Shown here: positions 17,764 to 26,922 of the stretch, one piece after another | How the letters are laid out: each line of letters opens with the position of its first letter | How positions within the stretch are numbered: the stretch's first letter is position 1 | Assembly (NCBI RefSeq): GCF_001422545.1 | Contig: NZ_LMLE01000006.1 | Coordinates: 114,982-178,981, forward strand | Source of the DNA: Pedobacter sp. Leaf41 | GTDB lineage: Bacteria > Bacteroidota > Bacteroidia > Sphingobacteriales > Sphingobacteriaceae | Length of the DNA: 64,000 bases | Direction of reading: 5' to 3' | Program-made: the position numbers and the translations under genes | The notes under the pieces: generated by a model | The model's database searches: none | Seen by the model: the letters and a program-made list of their open reading frames with translations, nothing else | Told to the model about the DNA's origin: nothing

Positions 17764-18729
17764 TTATAAATCTTTTATAGGTTGTTTATTATAATAGGCT
17801 TCTATTTCTGCTTTACTTGGGGCTTTAACCGGGCGGACCAGGCGCATGCCAACAAAAGGGGCTTCAGGAAACCACCAATTGCTTTTCGGAATTTGCGGAT
17901 CAAGCTGTTTCCAGGATGGATCGGAAGCCAACCTCGCTGTTGATCGAAGATTTTCAGCTGCTTCATCGTAAGAGCCGCCACGAACAGCATGTGGGTATAG
18001 CTTTTCTGGCTTAGCGACAGGGTTTTCAGCTATTTTACTTTCGCCGAGTTTGTAGAAATCAGCAACATACTGATCATAGGTCCATTCGCTCACATTGCCA
18101 TGCATATCGAACAGACCCCAAGCATTTGGCTTCTTTTGTCCTACCGGATGTGTTTTATTATCGCTATTATTGGCAAACCATGCATAATCACTTAATGTTG
18201 CGGCCTCATTGCCAAAAAAATATGCTGTGCTAGATCCTGCTTTGCAGGCATATTCCCATTCTGCTTCGGTAGGCAAGCGATAAAAAATACCAGTTCGTAC
18301 ATACAACCATTTACAAAACTGGATGGCGTTATATTGGGTCATGCCCACTGCTGGCTGGTTTTCTTTTCCCATACCAAAAGTCATATCCAAATAAGGCTTT
18401 GTGGGCCGGGTAACCGCATCAACCTCTGCAGGAATAGCCGCGGTACTGGCTTGCTTTTCGAAATCACGATACAAAAAAGGTTCGAAAACATTCCAGGTTA
18501 CTTCGCATTTGCCCATCCAGAAAGCATCTAACTTTACCTGGTGAACGGGTTGTTCATCAGGTTTTCCAGTTTTGCTTCCCATATAAAATGTACCTGCAGG
18601 AATTGACTCCATGTCAAAGCTCAACCTGGTGCCGTTAATATTCTGGGTATACGATTTTGGAGTTTCCTGAGCATAGACTTGCAGGCAACTAATTGAAATT
18701 AATGCAAATGCGAAAATTGGTTTAAACAT
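17764..18729 (-). CDS. SUMF1/formylglycine-generating-enzyme-like protein, secreted, without the Cys pair
   Basis: 321 residues with a signal peptide (MFKPIFAFALISISCLQVYAQ). The FGE-sulfatase fold is clear: IPAGTFYMGS, HQVKLDAFWMGKCEVTW, YRLPTEAEWEYACKAG, WGLFDMHGNVSEW, AVRGGSY and PFVGMRLVR. However, the region after GGSY reads DEAAENLRSTARL, without the two copper-binding Cys that formylglycine generation needs, and no sulfatase is nearby. It is therefore probably a ligand-binding or other-activity member. First gene of the four-gene operon. Confidence 0.87.
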   Translation of the reverse strand: MFKPIFAFALISISCLQVYAQETPKSYTQNINGTRLSFDMESIPAGTFYMGSKTGKPDEQPVHQVKLDAFWMGKCEVTWNVFEPFLYRDFEKQASTAAIPAEVDAVTRPTKPYLDMTFGMGKENQPAVGMTQYNAIQFCKWLYVRTGIFYRLPTEAEWEYACKAGSSTAYFFGNEAATLSDYAWFANNSDNKTHPVGQKKPNAWGLFDMHGNVSEWTYDQYVADFYKLGESKIAENPVAKPEKLYPHAVRGGSYDEAAENLRSTARLASDPSWKQLDPQIPKSNWWFPEAPFVGMRLVRPVKAPSKAEIEAYYNKQPIKDL

Positions 18730-18869
18730 AATTTTGGTTAGAAATGCCTGCTGAAAAGGATTTACGGTTACTCAATAATCTGATTACTAAAGTAATTAAC
18801 CAATATTAAACTGACGAAATTTAATGTAACAATAAAGGTATAGTTGACAATTAATCGCAGTTCTTCGCA

Positions 18870-20147
18870 CTAGCGTCTATCGATTGCTTTATTACTGATA
18901 TTGGCAAAGCCAACTAAGGTTTCCCATCTCGCACCTGGGCGACGATAATACACAAAAACTTGATAGGTGTTTTCTGTTTCGAAAAAGGAGCCTTCAAAAG
19001 GCTGACTTTCCAGAGTCTTGGTTTCGTTATTGTACCAGGCATACTCGTAATCGTATAGCCCTTGCTTCAGCATTATATTAACGTAAAACTGTTTCCGCCC
19101 GGCATCATAAATCATTTTGTTCTCTTTACTTAAAGTATAGTTGTTAAAATGACCAATTACATAGGCATCGCCATTGGCTGATGGGGCAGCAGCATTCAAT
19201 GTGAAAAGTACCCCCATATATTCGGCTTCAGTTTTGTCGTCTCTTCCATCAGTATTTTTGATGTAGAAATTGCCGTTCTCATCATATTGATTGGCAAAAG
19301 CACCGGTATTTCTAGGCGCATCCTGAAAAAGCATTACGTTTACCGATTCACTATCGCGATAAATATCTTTCACATTATCTGCTTTGTAACGTAAACTTCT
19401 GGTGTCAAATTTTCTGAATTCATTATCACCCCAAAAATCGTTGGTGGTCAAATCGTTAAATACAAGTTGATTAGGACGGATAAATGAGGGACGGGTATTT
19501 AGTTGTGCGGTATTGGAGTTGAAATTCTGCATCACAATCGCCTTCAAATCCTGATAAGGATTAGGAATAGGCATGCTGTGATTGATGGTAAAATTGATCT
19601 TTTGCTTTGTATTCCGATCTGCCACCTGCATAGATTTGGTAACCTCTGCTGCCACGGCCACCTGATTATCTACAATATAAAAACGCTGCGATATTACTGG
19701 CGAATTTTTATCGCCATCGAGGTAAACTTTTAATAAATAATTTCCGCCAATTTTCGGCTGTATCTGTGTATTAGGGAAATTTAATTCATAGTGGGTATAC
19801 TTCCTGGTGGTGTTTGATGAGTAACGGTAATAGATGATTCTATCATCATTAAAGCCGCCTAGATAATCTATTGTTGATATTCTTGATGGTTGCCAGTCTG
19901 AAGTACAATGCTCTATAGAATACCAATAATTTTTAGTTCCAGCCAACAGATCATCGAATGAAAAGGTAATGGTTTCTGATGAATTTAACTGAATAACCGG
20001 CAAACTTTGCTCACGGGTGCTGTTGTAACAAAGAACCGTTTTAATATTCGGGAGGTATATTTTATTCTCGTAAACGAAGTTTTTATCGGTTTGTGAAAAG
20101 CTTAGGGTGGGGATGAAAAATAAAAGTATTACAATTAGTTTTTGCAT
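18870..20147 (-). CDS. Type IX secretion system plug protein (DUF5103)
   Basis: 425 residues with a signal peptide (MQKLIVILLFFIPTLSFSQ). The sequence matches the DUF5103 layout: a beta-rich N-terminal region with YYRYSSNTTRKYTHYELNFPN, FYIVDNQVAVAAEVT, then a C-terminal Ig-like region ending ENTYQVFVYYRRPGARWETL. Family knowledge: this family includes the plug protein bound to the SprA translocon of the type IX secretion system. Its presence, with a sorting-domain protein elsewhere in the window, indicates a functional T9SS. Confidence 0.82.
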   Translation of the reverse strand: MQKLIVILLFFIPTLSFSQTDKNFVYENKIYLPNIKTVLCYNSTREQSLPVIQLNSSETITFSFDDLLAGTKNYWYSIEHCTSDWQPSRISTIDYLGGFNDDRIIYYRYSSNTTRKYTHYELNFPNTQIQPKIGGNYLLKVYLDGDKNSPVISQRFYIVDNQVAVAAEVTKSMQVADRNTKQKINFTINHSMPIPNPYQDLKAIVMQNFNSNTAQLNTRPSFIRPNQLVFNDLTTNDFWGDNEFRKFDTRSLRYKADNVKDIYRDSESVNVMLFQDAPRNTGAFANQYDENGNFYIKNTDGRDDKTEAEYMGVLFTLNAAAPSANGDAYVIGHFNNYTLSKENKMIYDAGRKQFYVNIMLKQGLYDYEYAWYNNETKTLESQPFEGSFFETENTYQVFVYYRRPGARWETLVGFANISNKAIDRR

Positions 20148-20386
20148 GGTTAAAAGTAAATAGTATTAACCACAGATGAAAAGGATAACCACAGATATTT
20201 TTTTAATTGCTCTAAAAAGCATTATGTATGTTATTGAATCGTATGTCTAAACCGTCTATTTAGGATAAGTTTCATTAGAAGATTTTGCTCTCGTTTGCCG
20301 TGTCTCCGTGGCAAAGAACAACAATAAAAAAGCCACAGAATTTTTTCTGTGGCCTAATTTTTTAATCTGCGAATCTGCGGCAAAAA
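20148..20386. other. Intergenic region with degenerate dispersed repeats
   Basis: Two AACCACAGAT boxes (near 20168 and 20189) and a CGTGTCTCCGTGGCAAAG box (near 20299) are fragments of common intergenic elements. No gene is visible. Confidence 0.5.
20326..20353 (-). terminator. Rho-independent terminator of the ABC-F gene
   Basis: On the minus strand GCCACAGA pairs with TCTGTGGC around a six-base loop and is followed by a T-run. It lies about 33 bp after the stop codon. Confidence 0.85.
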
Positions 20387-22294
20387 CTAGCTTTCCAGCT
20401 CCATAATTTCGGCAGCTAAATCTTCCCATTTCGTTTGGTTGCTATCTAAATCCTGTTTCGCAGCTAAATAACGTTTGTTGGCTTCGGCCAATTTATCAGC
20501 TTTGCTGTAAACATTTTCATCAGCCAATTCTGCTTCAATATTTTTTACTGCTGCTTCCAGTTCTGCAATGGATTCTTCTACTTTTTTCAATCCATCATTC
20601 AATTTTTTTAATTGACTGGCGGTATTTGGCGCAACAGCTTTTGGCTCTTCTTTCTTCTTTTCAGGCATCTTTACCGGAATAGGTTTCGATGCCGGAATTT
20701 CACGTTTGCTGTTCCACTCTTCATATTCGGCATAAGTGCCAGGGTATTGTTTAATCTGTTCATTTTCGATAAACCAGATTTTATTTGCAACATTATCAAG
20801 GAAATACCTATCGTGAGAAACGGCTATAAATGTGCCTTCAAACTGTTGTAAAGCCTGAATCAAGATATTAACAGATTGAATATCTAAGTGATTGGTAGGC
20901 TCATCGAGAATTAAAAAGTTCGAATCTGTTGTTAATGATTTTGCTAAAGCCACACGAGATTTTTCACCTCCAGATAGCACCTTAATCTTTTTGAAAACAT
21001 CATCTCCTGTAAACAGGAAGCAGCCTAGAATACTACGTAACTCTGTATCTGTATGTTTCGGGGCAAAAGCTTGTAGTTCTTCCAAAATGGCATTGTCAAG
21101 ATGCAACGACTCCAACTGGTGCTGGGCAAAAAAGGTTGTGGTTACATTATGACCGGTTTCGCAGAAACCTTCAAATTTCTCGGTACCGGCAATCATCCTC
21201 AATAAGGTCGATTTTCCTTTTCCATTCGCACCAATCAAGGCAATTTTATCACCCTTCTCAATTACTGCTTCAGCATCTTGAAGAATGTGAACGTTAGGAT
21301 AATGTTTGGTGGCGTGTTCAATCCGAACTACATGTCGGCCTGATGGCTTGGTAAATTTAAAACTGAAATTAACCGTTGGGTTATCATCATCAACATCATC
21401 AATGCGTTCCATTTTATCTAAAGCTTTCATCCGCGATTGCGCCATTTTAGCTTTCGATGCTTTTGCCTTAAAACGTTCGATCAAACGCTCTTCCTGCTTA
21501 ATTTTTGCCTGTTGATTTTTAAACTCACCCTTTTGAATTTCTCCACGTAGTGCTTTTTCTTCAACATAGAAACTGTAATTTCCAGCATAAACGTTTAACT
21601 TTCCTTTGCGAGATTCAACCGTACGGTTTACAATTTTATCAAGGAAATACCTATCGTGTGAAACGATTACAATTGCACCTTCAAAACTTGCCAGGTAGGT
21701 TTCCAACCATTTAATGGAAGGTAAATCCATGTGGTTGGTCGGCTCATCCAAAAGTAAAATATCGGGGTCTTGTAATAAAATTTTGGCCAGCATTACACGC
21801 ATACGCCAACCCCCAGAAAAGGTATTTAGTGGACGGTGTTGGTCTGCTGTACTAAAACCCAAACCTGCCAAAATTTCATTTGCTCTATATTCAATGTTGT
21901 AGCCATCCAAGGCTTCAAATTCCTGTTGCTTATCGCTTAGCTTATATAAAACTTCTTCACTATAATCAGTTTCAATTTTTTTCAGTAGCTCTTCAATTTC
22001 GTCGTGCAGCTGGTTTTGGCGCTCAAAAGCTTCCATGGCCACATGCAAAATGCTATGGTGCGAATCGTAAGAAAGCAAATCCTGGTTTAAGTAGCCGATT
22101 TTTAAGTCTTTTGACATAGAAACCGTGCCTGAACTAGGCGCATACTCGCCAACAATTATTTTTAAAAGTGTTGATTTTCCTGTACCGTTGGCACCAATTA
22201 AACCCGCTCTATCACCGGGTTTAATGTGCCAGTTCGCCTCGTCGTATAAGGCTCTTGAGCCAATTAGGAATGTTAAATTATTTATTGAAATCAT
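20387..22294 (-). CDS. ABC-F family ATP-binding cassette protein
   Basis: 635 residues, two ABC domains in one chain and no membrane spans. Walker A GANGTGKST and GANGKGKST, signatures FSGGWRMR and LSGGEKSR, and Walker B LLLDEPTNH/LILDEPTNH are intact. Between the domains is the linker (P-site tRNA interaction) region of about 80 residues rich in Lys/Glu, and the C-terminal ~90 residues form a coiled coil (KKEEPKAVAPN onward). This is the YheS/Uup-like group that acts on ribosomes; antibiotic-resistance roles exist in the family but nothing here points to one. Confidence 0.93.
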   Translation of the reverse strand: MISINNLTFLIGSRALYDEANWHIKPGDRAGLIGANGTGKSTLLKIIVGEYAPSSGTVSMSKDLKIGYLNQDLLSYDSHHSILHVAMEAFERQNQLHDEIEELLKKIETDYSEEVLYKLSDKQQEFEALDGYNIEYRANEILAGLGFSTADQHRPLNTFSGGWRMRVMLAKILLQDPDILLLDEPTNHMDLPSIKWLETYLASFEGAIVIVSHDRYFLDKIVNRTVESRKGKLNVYAGNYSFYVEEKALRGEIQKGEFKNQQAKIKQEERLIERFKAKASKAKMAQSRMKALDKMERIDDVDDDNPTVNFSFKFTKPSGRHVVRIEHATKHYPNVHILQDAEAVIEKGDKIALIGANGKGKSTLLRMIAGTEKFEGFCETGHNVTTTFFAQHQLESLHLDNAILEELQAFAPKHTDTELRSILGCFLFTGDDVFKKIKVLSGGEKSRVALAKSLTTDSNFLILDEPTNHLDIQSVNILIQALQQFEGTFIAVSHDRYFLDNVANKIWFIENEQIKQYPGTYAEYEEWNSKREIPASKPIPVKMPEKKKEEPKAVAPNTASQLKKLNDGLKKVEESIAELEAAVKNIEAELADENVYSKADKLAEANKRYLAAKQDLDSNQTKWEDLAAEIMELES

Positions 22295-22505
22295 TTCGGC
22301 TGCAAAAGTACGAATTTTAAAGGCTTGTTTTATGTCGAAAATTAAATAGGAAATTAGCTTGATATAGCCAATTTTTCAGATTTAGGAAAGTAAAGAAACT
22401 ATAATTTCTGTTTTTTAGGCGAAATCTAGAAAATCGGTCGTCAAGATTAAATGATGATGAACACGCAAGAATCTATTTCAGTAGTCATCCCCAATAAAAT
22501 AATAA

Positions 22506-22513
22506 TACATTTG
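22506..22513 (+). promoter_or_regulatory. -7 element of the nudK promoter
   Basis: TACATTTG fits TAnnTTTG, with the ATG 20 bp downstream. No good -33 TTTG is seen at the proper distance. Confidence 0.45.
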
Positions 22514-22532
22514 GTTACAAAACCAAACAGCC

Positions 22533-23117
22533 ATGAGCAACGAAAACGTTAAAATTATTAGCAAGGAAATCCTGTCAGATAATTGGTACACTTTAAACAA
22601 AATCAAATTTGAGTATAAAACCAAAGGTGGTGTAATTGAAACGCAGGAACGCGAAGCTTATGATCGGGGAAATGGCGCTACAATTTTGCTGTACAACAAA
22701 GCAAATCAAACGGTTATTTTAACACGTCAATTTCGGTTGCCTACCTACATCAATGGCAATGAGAGCGGAATGTTAATTGAAACCTGCGCTGGTTTGCTGG
22801 ATAAAGATAACCCTGAAACGGCCATTAAACGCGAAACTGAAGAAGAAACAGGTTATAAAATTAGCGAGGTTAAAAAGGTTTTTGAAGCTTATATGTCGCC
22901 TGGTTCTGTTACCGAAATTCTTTATTTTTTCGTAGCAGAATATTCAAAAGAGATGAAAGTAAGCGACGGCGGTGGCCATCATGAGGAACAAGAGAACATT
23001 GAGGTTTTAGAACTGCCTTTTTCAAATGCCCTGCAGATGATTGCAACCGGTGAGATTAAAGATGGCAAAACCATTATGTTATTGCAGTATGCGCAAATAA
23101 ATAATTTGATGGGCTAA
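22533..23117 (+). CDS. nudK: Nudix hydrolase, GDP-mannose pyrophosphatase type
   Basis: 194 residues. It hydrolyses GDP-mannose or related sugar nucleotides. The Nudix box is complete, reading [20 protein letters not shown] and then GY, and both flanks closely resemble E. coli Nud[16 protein letters not shown] before, [19 protein letters not shown] after, and [19 protein letters not shown] near the C-terminus. Length equals the family's usual ~190. Cytosolic, monocistronic. Confidence 0.92.
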   Translation: MSNENVKIISKEILSDNWYTLNKIKFEYKTKGGVIETQEREAYDRGNGATILLYNKANQTVILTRQFRLPTYINGNESGMLIETCAGLLDKDNPETAIKRETEEETGYKISEVKKVFEAYMSPGSVTEILYFFVAEYSKEMKVSDGGGHHEEQENIEVLELPFSNALQMIATGEIKDGKTIMLLQYAQINNLMG

Positions 23118-23192
23118 TCCATCGAGCGATCTGCCTCATTCTATTTTCTTGGGTCTAGGATTTTTATTTAAAAAAATAAATCCTGATATATT

Positions 23193-23221
23193 TTGATGTT
23201 AAATAAATCTCCCTACATTTG
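23193..23221 (+). promoter_or_regulatory. Promoter of the Rrf2-type regulator gene
   Basis: TTG (23193-23195), 18 bp, then TACATTTG (23214-23221), which matches the Bacteroidota -33/-7 layout. The start site would fall inside the operator that follows, leaving a leader of under 20 bases. Confidence 0.65.
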
Positions 23222-23223
23222 TA

Positions 23224-23244
23224 CTGTAATAAAAATAATTACAG
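23224..23244. promoter_or_regulatory. Operator 1, CTGTAAT-N7-ATTACAG
   Basis: A perfect 7+7 bp inverted repeat between the -7 box and the start codon of the Rrf2-type gene. A second related 21-bp site lies before the next gene. Position over the transcription start implies autorepression. Confidence 0.75.
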
Positions 23245-23245
23245 A

Positions 23246-23656
23246 ATGAACAATAGCCGGTTTCCGATTTCCTTACACATTTTAACCTTGCTCGATGATG
23301 CGAAAGGTGCAGTAGTGAGCTCGGACTACCTGGCTGGAAGTATTAACATTAATCCTGTACTGGTACGAAAGGAGATCATTAATTTACGTAAGCATGGTTT
23401 CGTTGATAGCAAAGAGGGGAAAGGCGGAGGTTCATTTTTGGCAAAAAGCGCATCTGAAATTAATCTCGGTGAAGTTTATCAAGCGGTGAAAAACAACAAT
23501 ATTCTAGGGCAAAGTAAAAACGAGCCAAATCCTAAATGCCCGATAGGGAAACAAATTAATCAACATTTAAATACACTTTACAGCGATGCAGAAAACGCGT
23601 TAATCGAAAATTTATCAACGCAGACACTGGCTGATTTCGCATTAAAATTTAAATAA
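23246..23656 (+). CDS. Rrf2 family transcriptional regulator (YwnA-like)
   Basis: 136 residues. A winged helix-turn-helix occupies the first ~70 residues (SDYLAGSININPVLVRKEII followed by NLRKHGFVDSKEGKGGGSFLAK), typical of Rrf2. Only one Cys (PKCPIG) is present, so it is not an IscR/NsrR iron-sulfur sensor; it matches the YwnA-like group. ATG is preferred over a TTG nine codons upstream because it follows the operator directly. The downstream gene encodes an NAD(P)-binding protein, the usual partner, and carries a second copy of the operator. Confidence 0.9.
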   Translation: MNNSRFPISLHILTLLDDAKGAVVSSDYLAGSININPVLVRKEIINLRKHGFVDSKEGKGGGSFLAKSASEINLGEVYQAVKNNNILGQSKNEPNPKCPIGKQINQHLNTLYSDAENALIENLSTQTLADFALKFK

Positions 23657-23673
23657 AAATTTTTTATCCAAAA

Positions 23674-23694
23674 CTGTAATAAAATAAGTTTCAG
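23674..23694. promoter_or_regulatory. Operator 2, CTGTAAT-N7-GTTTCAG
   Basis: Matches operator 1 at 17 of 21 positions with the same spacing. It sits between the regulator stop and the NAD(P)-binding gene. The right half is less perfect, so affinity may be lower. Confidence 0.6.
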
Positions 23695-23723
23695 TTATGA
23701 TCTTCTAATCTTATTCATTCATT

Positions 23724-23770
23724 CACTCATTCAAAATTCACTCATTACAATAATCACTCATTCAAAAATC
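23724..23770. repeat. Three direct copies of a CACTCATT-based 15-16 bp unit
   Basis: CACTCATT occurs at 23724, 23739 and 23755 with A/T-rich tails. It lies in the leader of the NAD(P)-binding gene. Confidence 0.65.
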
Positions 23771-23798
23771 AAATATTCACCAATTAAAATTAAATAAC

Positions 23799-24449
23799 AT
23801 GAAAGTAGCACTGATAGGCGCCTCAGGATTTGTAGGTAAAGCCCTTTTAAATGAATTAGTTAGCCGTGGGAACGAAGTGGTTGCCATTGCCCGTGACACC
23901 ACCAAAATTGAAAACGCTGACGAAAAAGTAAGTAAAGTTGCGGTAGATGTTTTGGATACCGATCAACTTGCAGAGGCTTTAAAGGGAGCAGGTGCGGTAA
24001 TAAGCGCATTTAACGCGGGTTGGACTAATCCAAATCTTTACGATGATACTTTGGCTGGGGCAGAGGCAATCCTGAAAGCAGTAAAAGCATCGGGAGTAAA
24101 ACGATACATTTTTATTGGGGGTGCCGGAACTTTGCAAATTGACGGAAAACAGTTGGTTGATGGTCCTGATTTTCCAAAGGAAATTTATCCTGGAGCATCT
24201 GCTGTAAGAGATTATTTCAATACTTTAAAACAAGAAAAAGAATTGGATTGGGTGTTTTTCAGTCCCGCTATTGAAATGCATCCAGGTATTACAATCGGTA
24301 AAACTGGAACATATCGTTTAGGTAAAACTTCACCGGTTTTCAATGAAGAAGGTCGCTCAATTTTATCTGTTGAAGATTTAAGTATCGTTTTGGCAGATGA
24401 ATTGGAGAATGATGCACATCATCAAGAGCAATTTACTGCAGCGTACTAG
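23799..24449 (+). CDS. NAD(P)-binding oxidoreductase (NmrA/YwnB-like)
   Basis: 216 residues. The Rossmann start MKVALIGASGFVGKALLNEL has the GxxGxxG loop of atypical short-chain dehydrogenases. Later VKRYIFIGGAGTLQIDGKQL and DWVFFSPAIEMHPG fit the YwnB group, which is often encoded beside a YwnA-type regulator. It probably reduces a quinone or aldehyde-like stress substrate, which is not known. Regulated by the Rrf2 protein upstream if the shared operator is real. Confidence 0.86.
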   Translation: MKVALIGASGFVGKALLNELVSRGNEVVAIARDTTKIENADEKVSKVAVDVLDTDQLAEALKGAGAVISAFNAGWTNPNLYDDTLAGAEAILKAVKASGVKRYIFIGGAGTLQIDGKQLVDGPDFPKEIYPGASAVRDYFNTLKQEKELDWVFFSPAIEMHPGITIGKTGTYRLGKTSPVFNEEGRSILSVEDLSIVLADELENDAHHQEQFTAAY

Positions 24450-24579
24450 GGAAATAAATTATTAATGGGAGACGGGAACTTTGATGTAAAATACAATAAT
24501 GTAATTTCAACTGACGATTTGCGAACAGGTACCAATCGCTACTTAAGTTGCAATCCTTTTATATTAAGCATCTAACATT

Positions 24580-24610
24580 TTCCATCTTCCATTACCTTCC
24601 ATTTTCCATA
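24580..24610. repeat. Degenerate heptamer array TTCCATn upstream of pyrD
   Basis: TTCCATC TTCCATT, three bases, TTCCATT TTCCATA. It ends 19 bp before the pyrD start codon, a position like that of the CCCTAAA array before the VOC gene. Confidence 0.6.
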
Positions 24611-24629
24611 TTTTATTTATCTTCGTGGC

Positions 24630-25661
24630 ATGTATCGCCTTATTAAACCAATTTTCTTCAAGTTTGACCCCGAAAATGTTCATTATTTCGTTGTTAAGCG
24701 ATTAAAGTGGTTTAATGATAAGTTTCCTTTGGGTAAAACCATCATTCGCAGCAGTTTCGATGTTCATATAAGAGGTTTGGAGAAGGAGGTTTTCGGTATA
24801 AAATTTAGAAATCCCGTAGGTTTAGCTGCGGGTTTTGATAAAAATGGTGAGTATGTGGAGGCGCTAAGCAACCTAGGTTTTGGTTTTATCGAAGTAGGTA
24901 CAGTAACGCCAATGCCACAGCCAGGTAACGATAAACCACGCATGTTTCGTTTGCCAAATGATGAAGCCTTAATCAATAGAATGGGTTTCAATAATAAGGG
25001 CGTTGATGTAATGGCAGAGCGTTTGCGATTGCTTAAAGACAAACATCCGGATATAGTTGTGGGTGGAAACATCGGTAAAAACAAAGCAACGCCGAATGAA
25101 GATGCCGTAAGTGATTACATTAAATGTTTTGACCGACTATTTGATGTGGTAGATTATTTTGTAGTTAATGTAAGTTCCCCAAATACTCCAGGGTTGCGAG
25201 AACTGCAAGAAAAAGAACCGCTGAAAAATATTTTGAATACACTGCAGCAACGAAATAGAAAAAACGATATCTCTCGACCAATTTTACTAAAAATTGCACC
25301 TGATTTAACAGATGCACAACTCGATGATATTATTGAAATTGTAGCAGAAACAAAAATAGCCGGCATTATCGCTACCAATACAACTATTAGCCGTGAAAAT
25401 TTGGCCACCGAAAAAACTTTAGCCGCAGAAATGGGCGGCCTAAGTGGTAAACCGGTTAAAGAGCGTTCTACGGAAGTGATTCGCTATCTTTCAGAAAAAT
25501 CGAATAAAGCTTTCCCGATTATTGGGGTTGGCGGAATCCATTCCCCAAAAGATGCCCAGGATAAATTGGACGCTGGTGCCTGTTTGGTTCAGCTTTATAC
25601 GGGTTTTATTTACGAAGGTCCCGGACTAATCAAATCAATTTGCAAAAGTTTGGTTAAGTAG
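24630..25661 (+). CDS. pyrD: Dihydroorotate dehydrogenase (quinone), class 2
   Basis: 343 residues. It oxidises dihydroorotate to orotate in pyrimidine synthesis and passes electrons to the quinone pool. The N-terminal helix pair ([20 protein letters not shown]) is the membrane-associating extension of class 2. [28 protein letters not shown], the catalytic-Ser segment [25 protein letters not shown] and [13 protein letters not shown] are all in place. Complete and of usual length. Confidence 0.95.
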   Translation: MYRLIKPIFFKFDPENVHYFVVKRLKWFNDKFPLGKTIIRSSFDVHIRGLEKEVFGIKFRNPVGLAAGFDKNGEYVEALSNLGFGFIEVGTVTPMPQPGNDKPRMFRLPNDEALINRMGFNNKGVDVMAERLRLLKDKHPDIVVGGNIGKNKATPNEDAVSDYIKCFDRLFDVVDYFVVNVSSPNTPGLRELQEKEPLKNILNTLQQRNRKNDISRPILLKIAPDLTDAQLDDIIEIVAETKIAGIIATNTTISRENLATEKTLAAEMGGLSGKPVKERSTEVIRYLSEKSNKAFPIIGVGGIHSPKDAQDKLDAGACLVQLYTGFIYEGPGLIKSICKSLVK

Positions 25662-25684
25662 GGTTATTAAAAGATCCATGGGGA

Positions 25685-26047
25685 TTATACTCTTAATATT
25701 TTCTCCATCTTTTTGCCTTTTGCCAGTTCATCAACCAGCTTGTCTAAATATCTTACTTGCCTAGTTAACGGGTTTTCAATCTCCTCAATGCGATAGCCGC
25801 AAATTACACCTGTAATTTTTTCTGCATTAATATTCAGTTTAGCCTGCTCGAAAAAAGTTTCAAAGGTCACTTTTCGGTCGACAAGCTCCTGTTGTTTGTG
25901 CTCATTAAATCCAGTTAACCATTCTATCACTTGTTTTAGTTCTTGTTCCGTTCTGCCTTTGCTTTCCACTTTGGTTACATAGTGTGGATATACCCCCGCA
26001 AAAGTTAACCTGGCAATTTTTTCGTTATGAGATGGATTTTCTTGCAT
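25685..26047 (-). CDS. DUF2200 family protein
   Basis: 120 residues, cytosolic. The order FAGVYPHYVTKVESKGRTEQ, WLTGFNEHKQQELVDRKVTF, ITGVICGYRIEEIENPL and RYLDKLVDELAKGKKMEKIL matches DUF2200 across its full length. Function unknown. It stands alone, convergent with pyrD. Confidence 0.88.
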   Translation of the reverse strand: MQENPSHNEKIARLTFAGVYPHYVTKVESKGRTEQELKQVIEWLTGFNEHKQQELVDRKVTFETFFEQAKLNINAEKITGVICGYRIEEIENPLTRQVRYLDKLVDELAKGKKMEKILRV

Positions 26048-26196
26048 TTTTCCAGTTTTTCCGAAGGATAAAAATAGGAAAAAACGGAAAAAATATATTG
26101 CTTTTAGTTTTCAAAAGTTGAATCATAAAAAGCTATTCGAATCCGTGTTCGAATTTCAAGCATGCATAAAATTGCTAAGTAATTATGCGGCTTGGT

Positions 26197-26763
26197 TTAA
26201 AATTCCATATCATCCGCAAGATTACCCCCTTGTTCTGAGGCAAAAATTGCCGCATATTCCTTTTGCTTTTCTTCTCGATATTTATTGAACAAGTCTAAAG
26301 TTTCAAAAGGCTCATCATTTGTGATCGGCATCCATTGCAAGGCTACGGCCTGGAAGTCGCCCAGGTTAATTCCAAATTTTTCTTCGATCCATTGCGCCCC
26401 ATAAATACCATATTCATAAGCGGCTTGCCTGGCACCATTTAATTCTTCATAAAAATAGCGGTCTGTCTTCATTTTTTCCAGGTTTATTGCACCTTCCTCT
26501 ATAAGTGATGCCTGTAGAGCTCCGAGTTTTGGATGCTGATCGGCCTCTCCGAAATATTTTCCAAATTCCGTGGTTACTTCAAATGTGTGGTCTTCCTGCA
26601 TCCTCGTAATCCAAATTGCCGAGGCTTATTCAAAAACTGCAGGTTCGATACCTATTAGTTTGCAAATGTCTTTGACATCAATTCCAGAAGCCATTTTTGC
26701 TGAAATTGCCGCATAATCTTGGATGCTTACCCCGTGAATAGGTTCTAATAATGGATTGCTCAT
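26197..26763 (-). pseudogene. Conserved Bacteroidota protein (DUF6620-like) split by one in-frame TAA
   Basis: The minus-strand frame opens at an ATG (26761-26763), encodes 45 residues beginning MSNPLLEPIHGVSIQDYAA and ending KLIGIEPAVFE, hits TAA at 26626-26628, and then continues in the same frame with ASAIWITRMQEDHTFEV to a normal stop. The downstream piece alone has an ATG and could make a 134-residue protein. As one unit of about 188 codons it resembles a family I believe is DUF6620, from memory, in which this position reads roughly E-E-V-N. One base change would restore it. A sequencing error is the alternative. Confidence 0.75.
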
Positions 26764-26922
26764 GGCGATAAAGTTTAGTTGGTTTGGTTATTATGATCTC
26801 TTAATGATCTCCCCATACGACGGGAATATTGGCCTCGATAATTTCTATAGTTTGCGAATTCATCATTTATAGATTTTGGATTTAAAAATTAAACTTTAGG
26901 CTTTAATAGTGGGTTTAAAATG

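Noticed and set aside
17764..18729. Formylglycine-generating enzyme for sulfatases
   Set aside because: The copper-site Cys pair is absent and no sulfatase lies in the window.
20387..22294. Antibiotic-resistance ABC-F (Msr/Vga/Lsa type)
   Set aside because: Linker and C-terminal coiled coil fit housekeeping YheS/Uup-like proteins; no resistance context.
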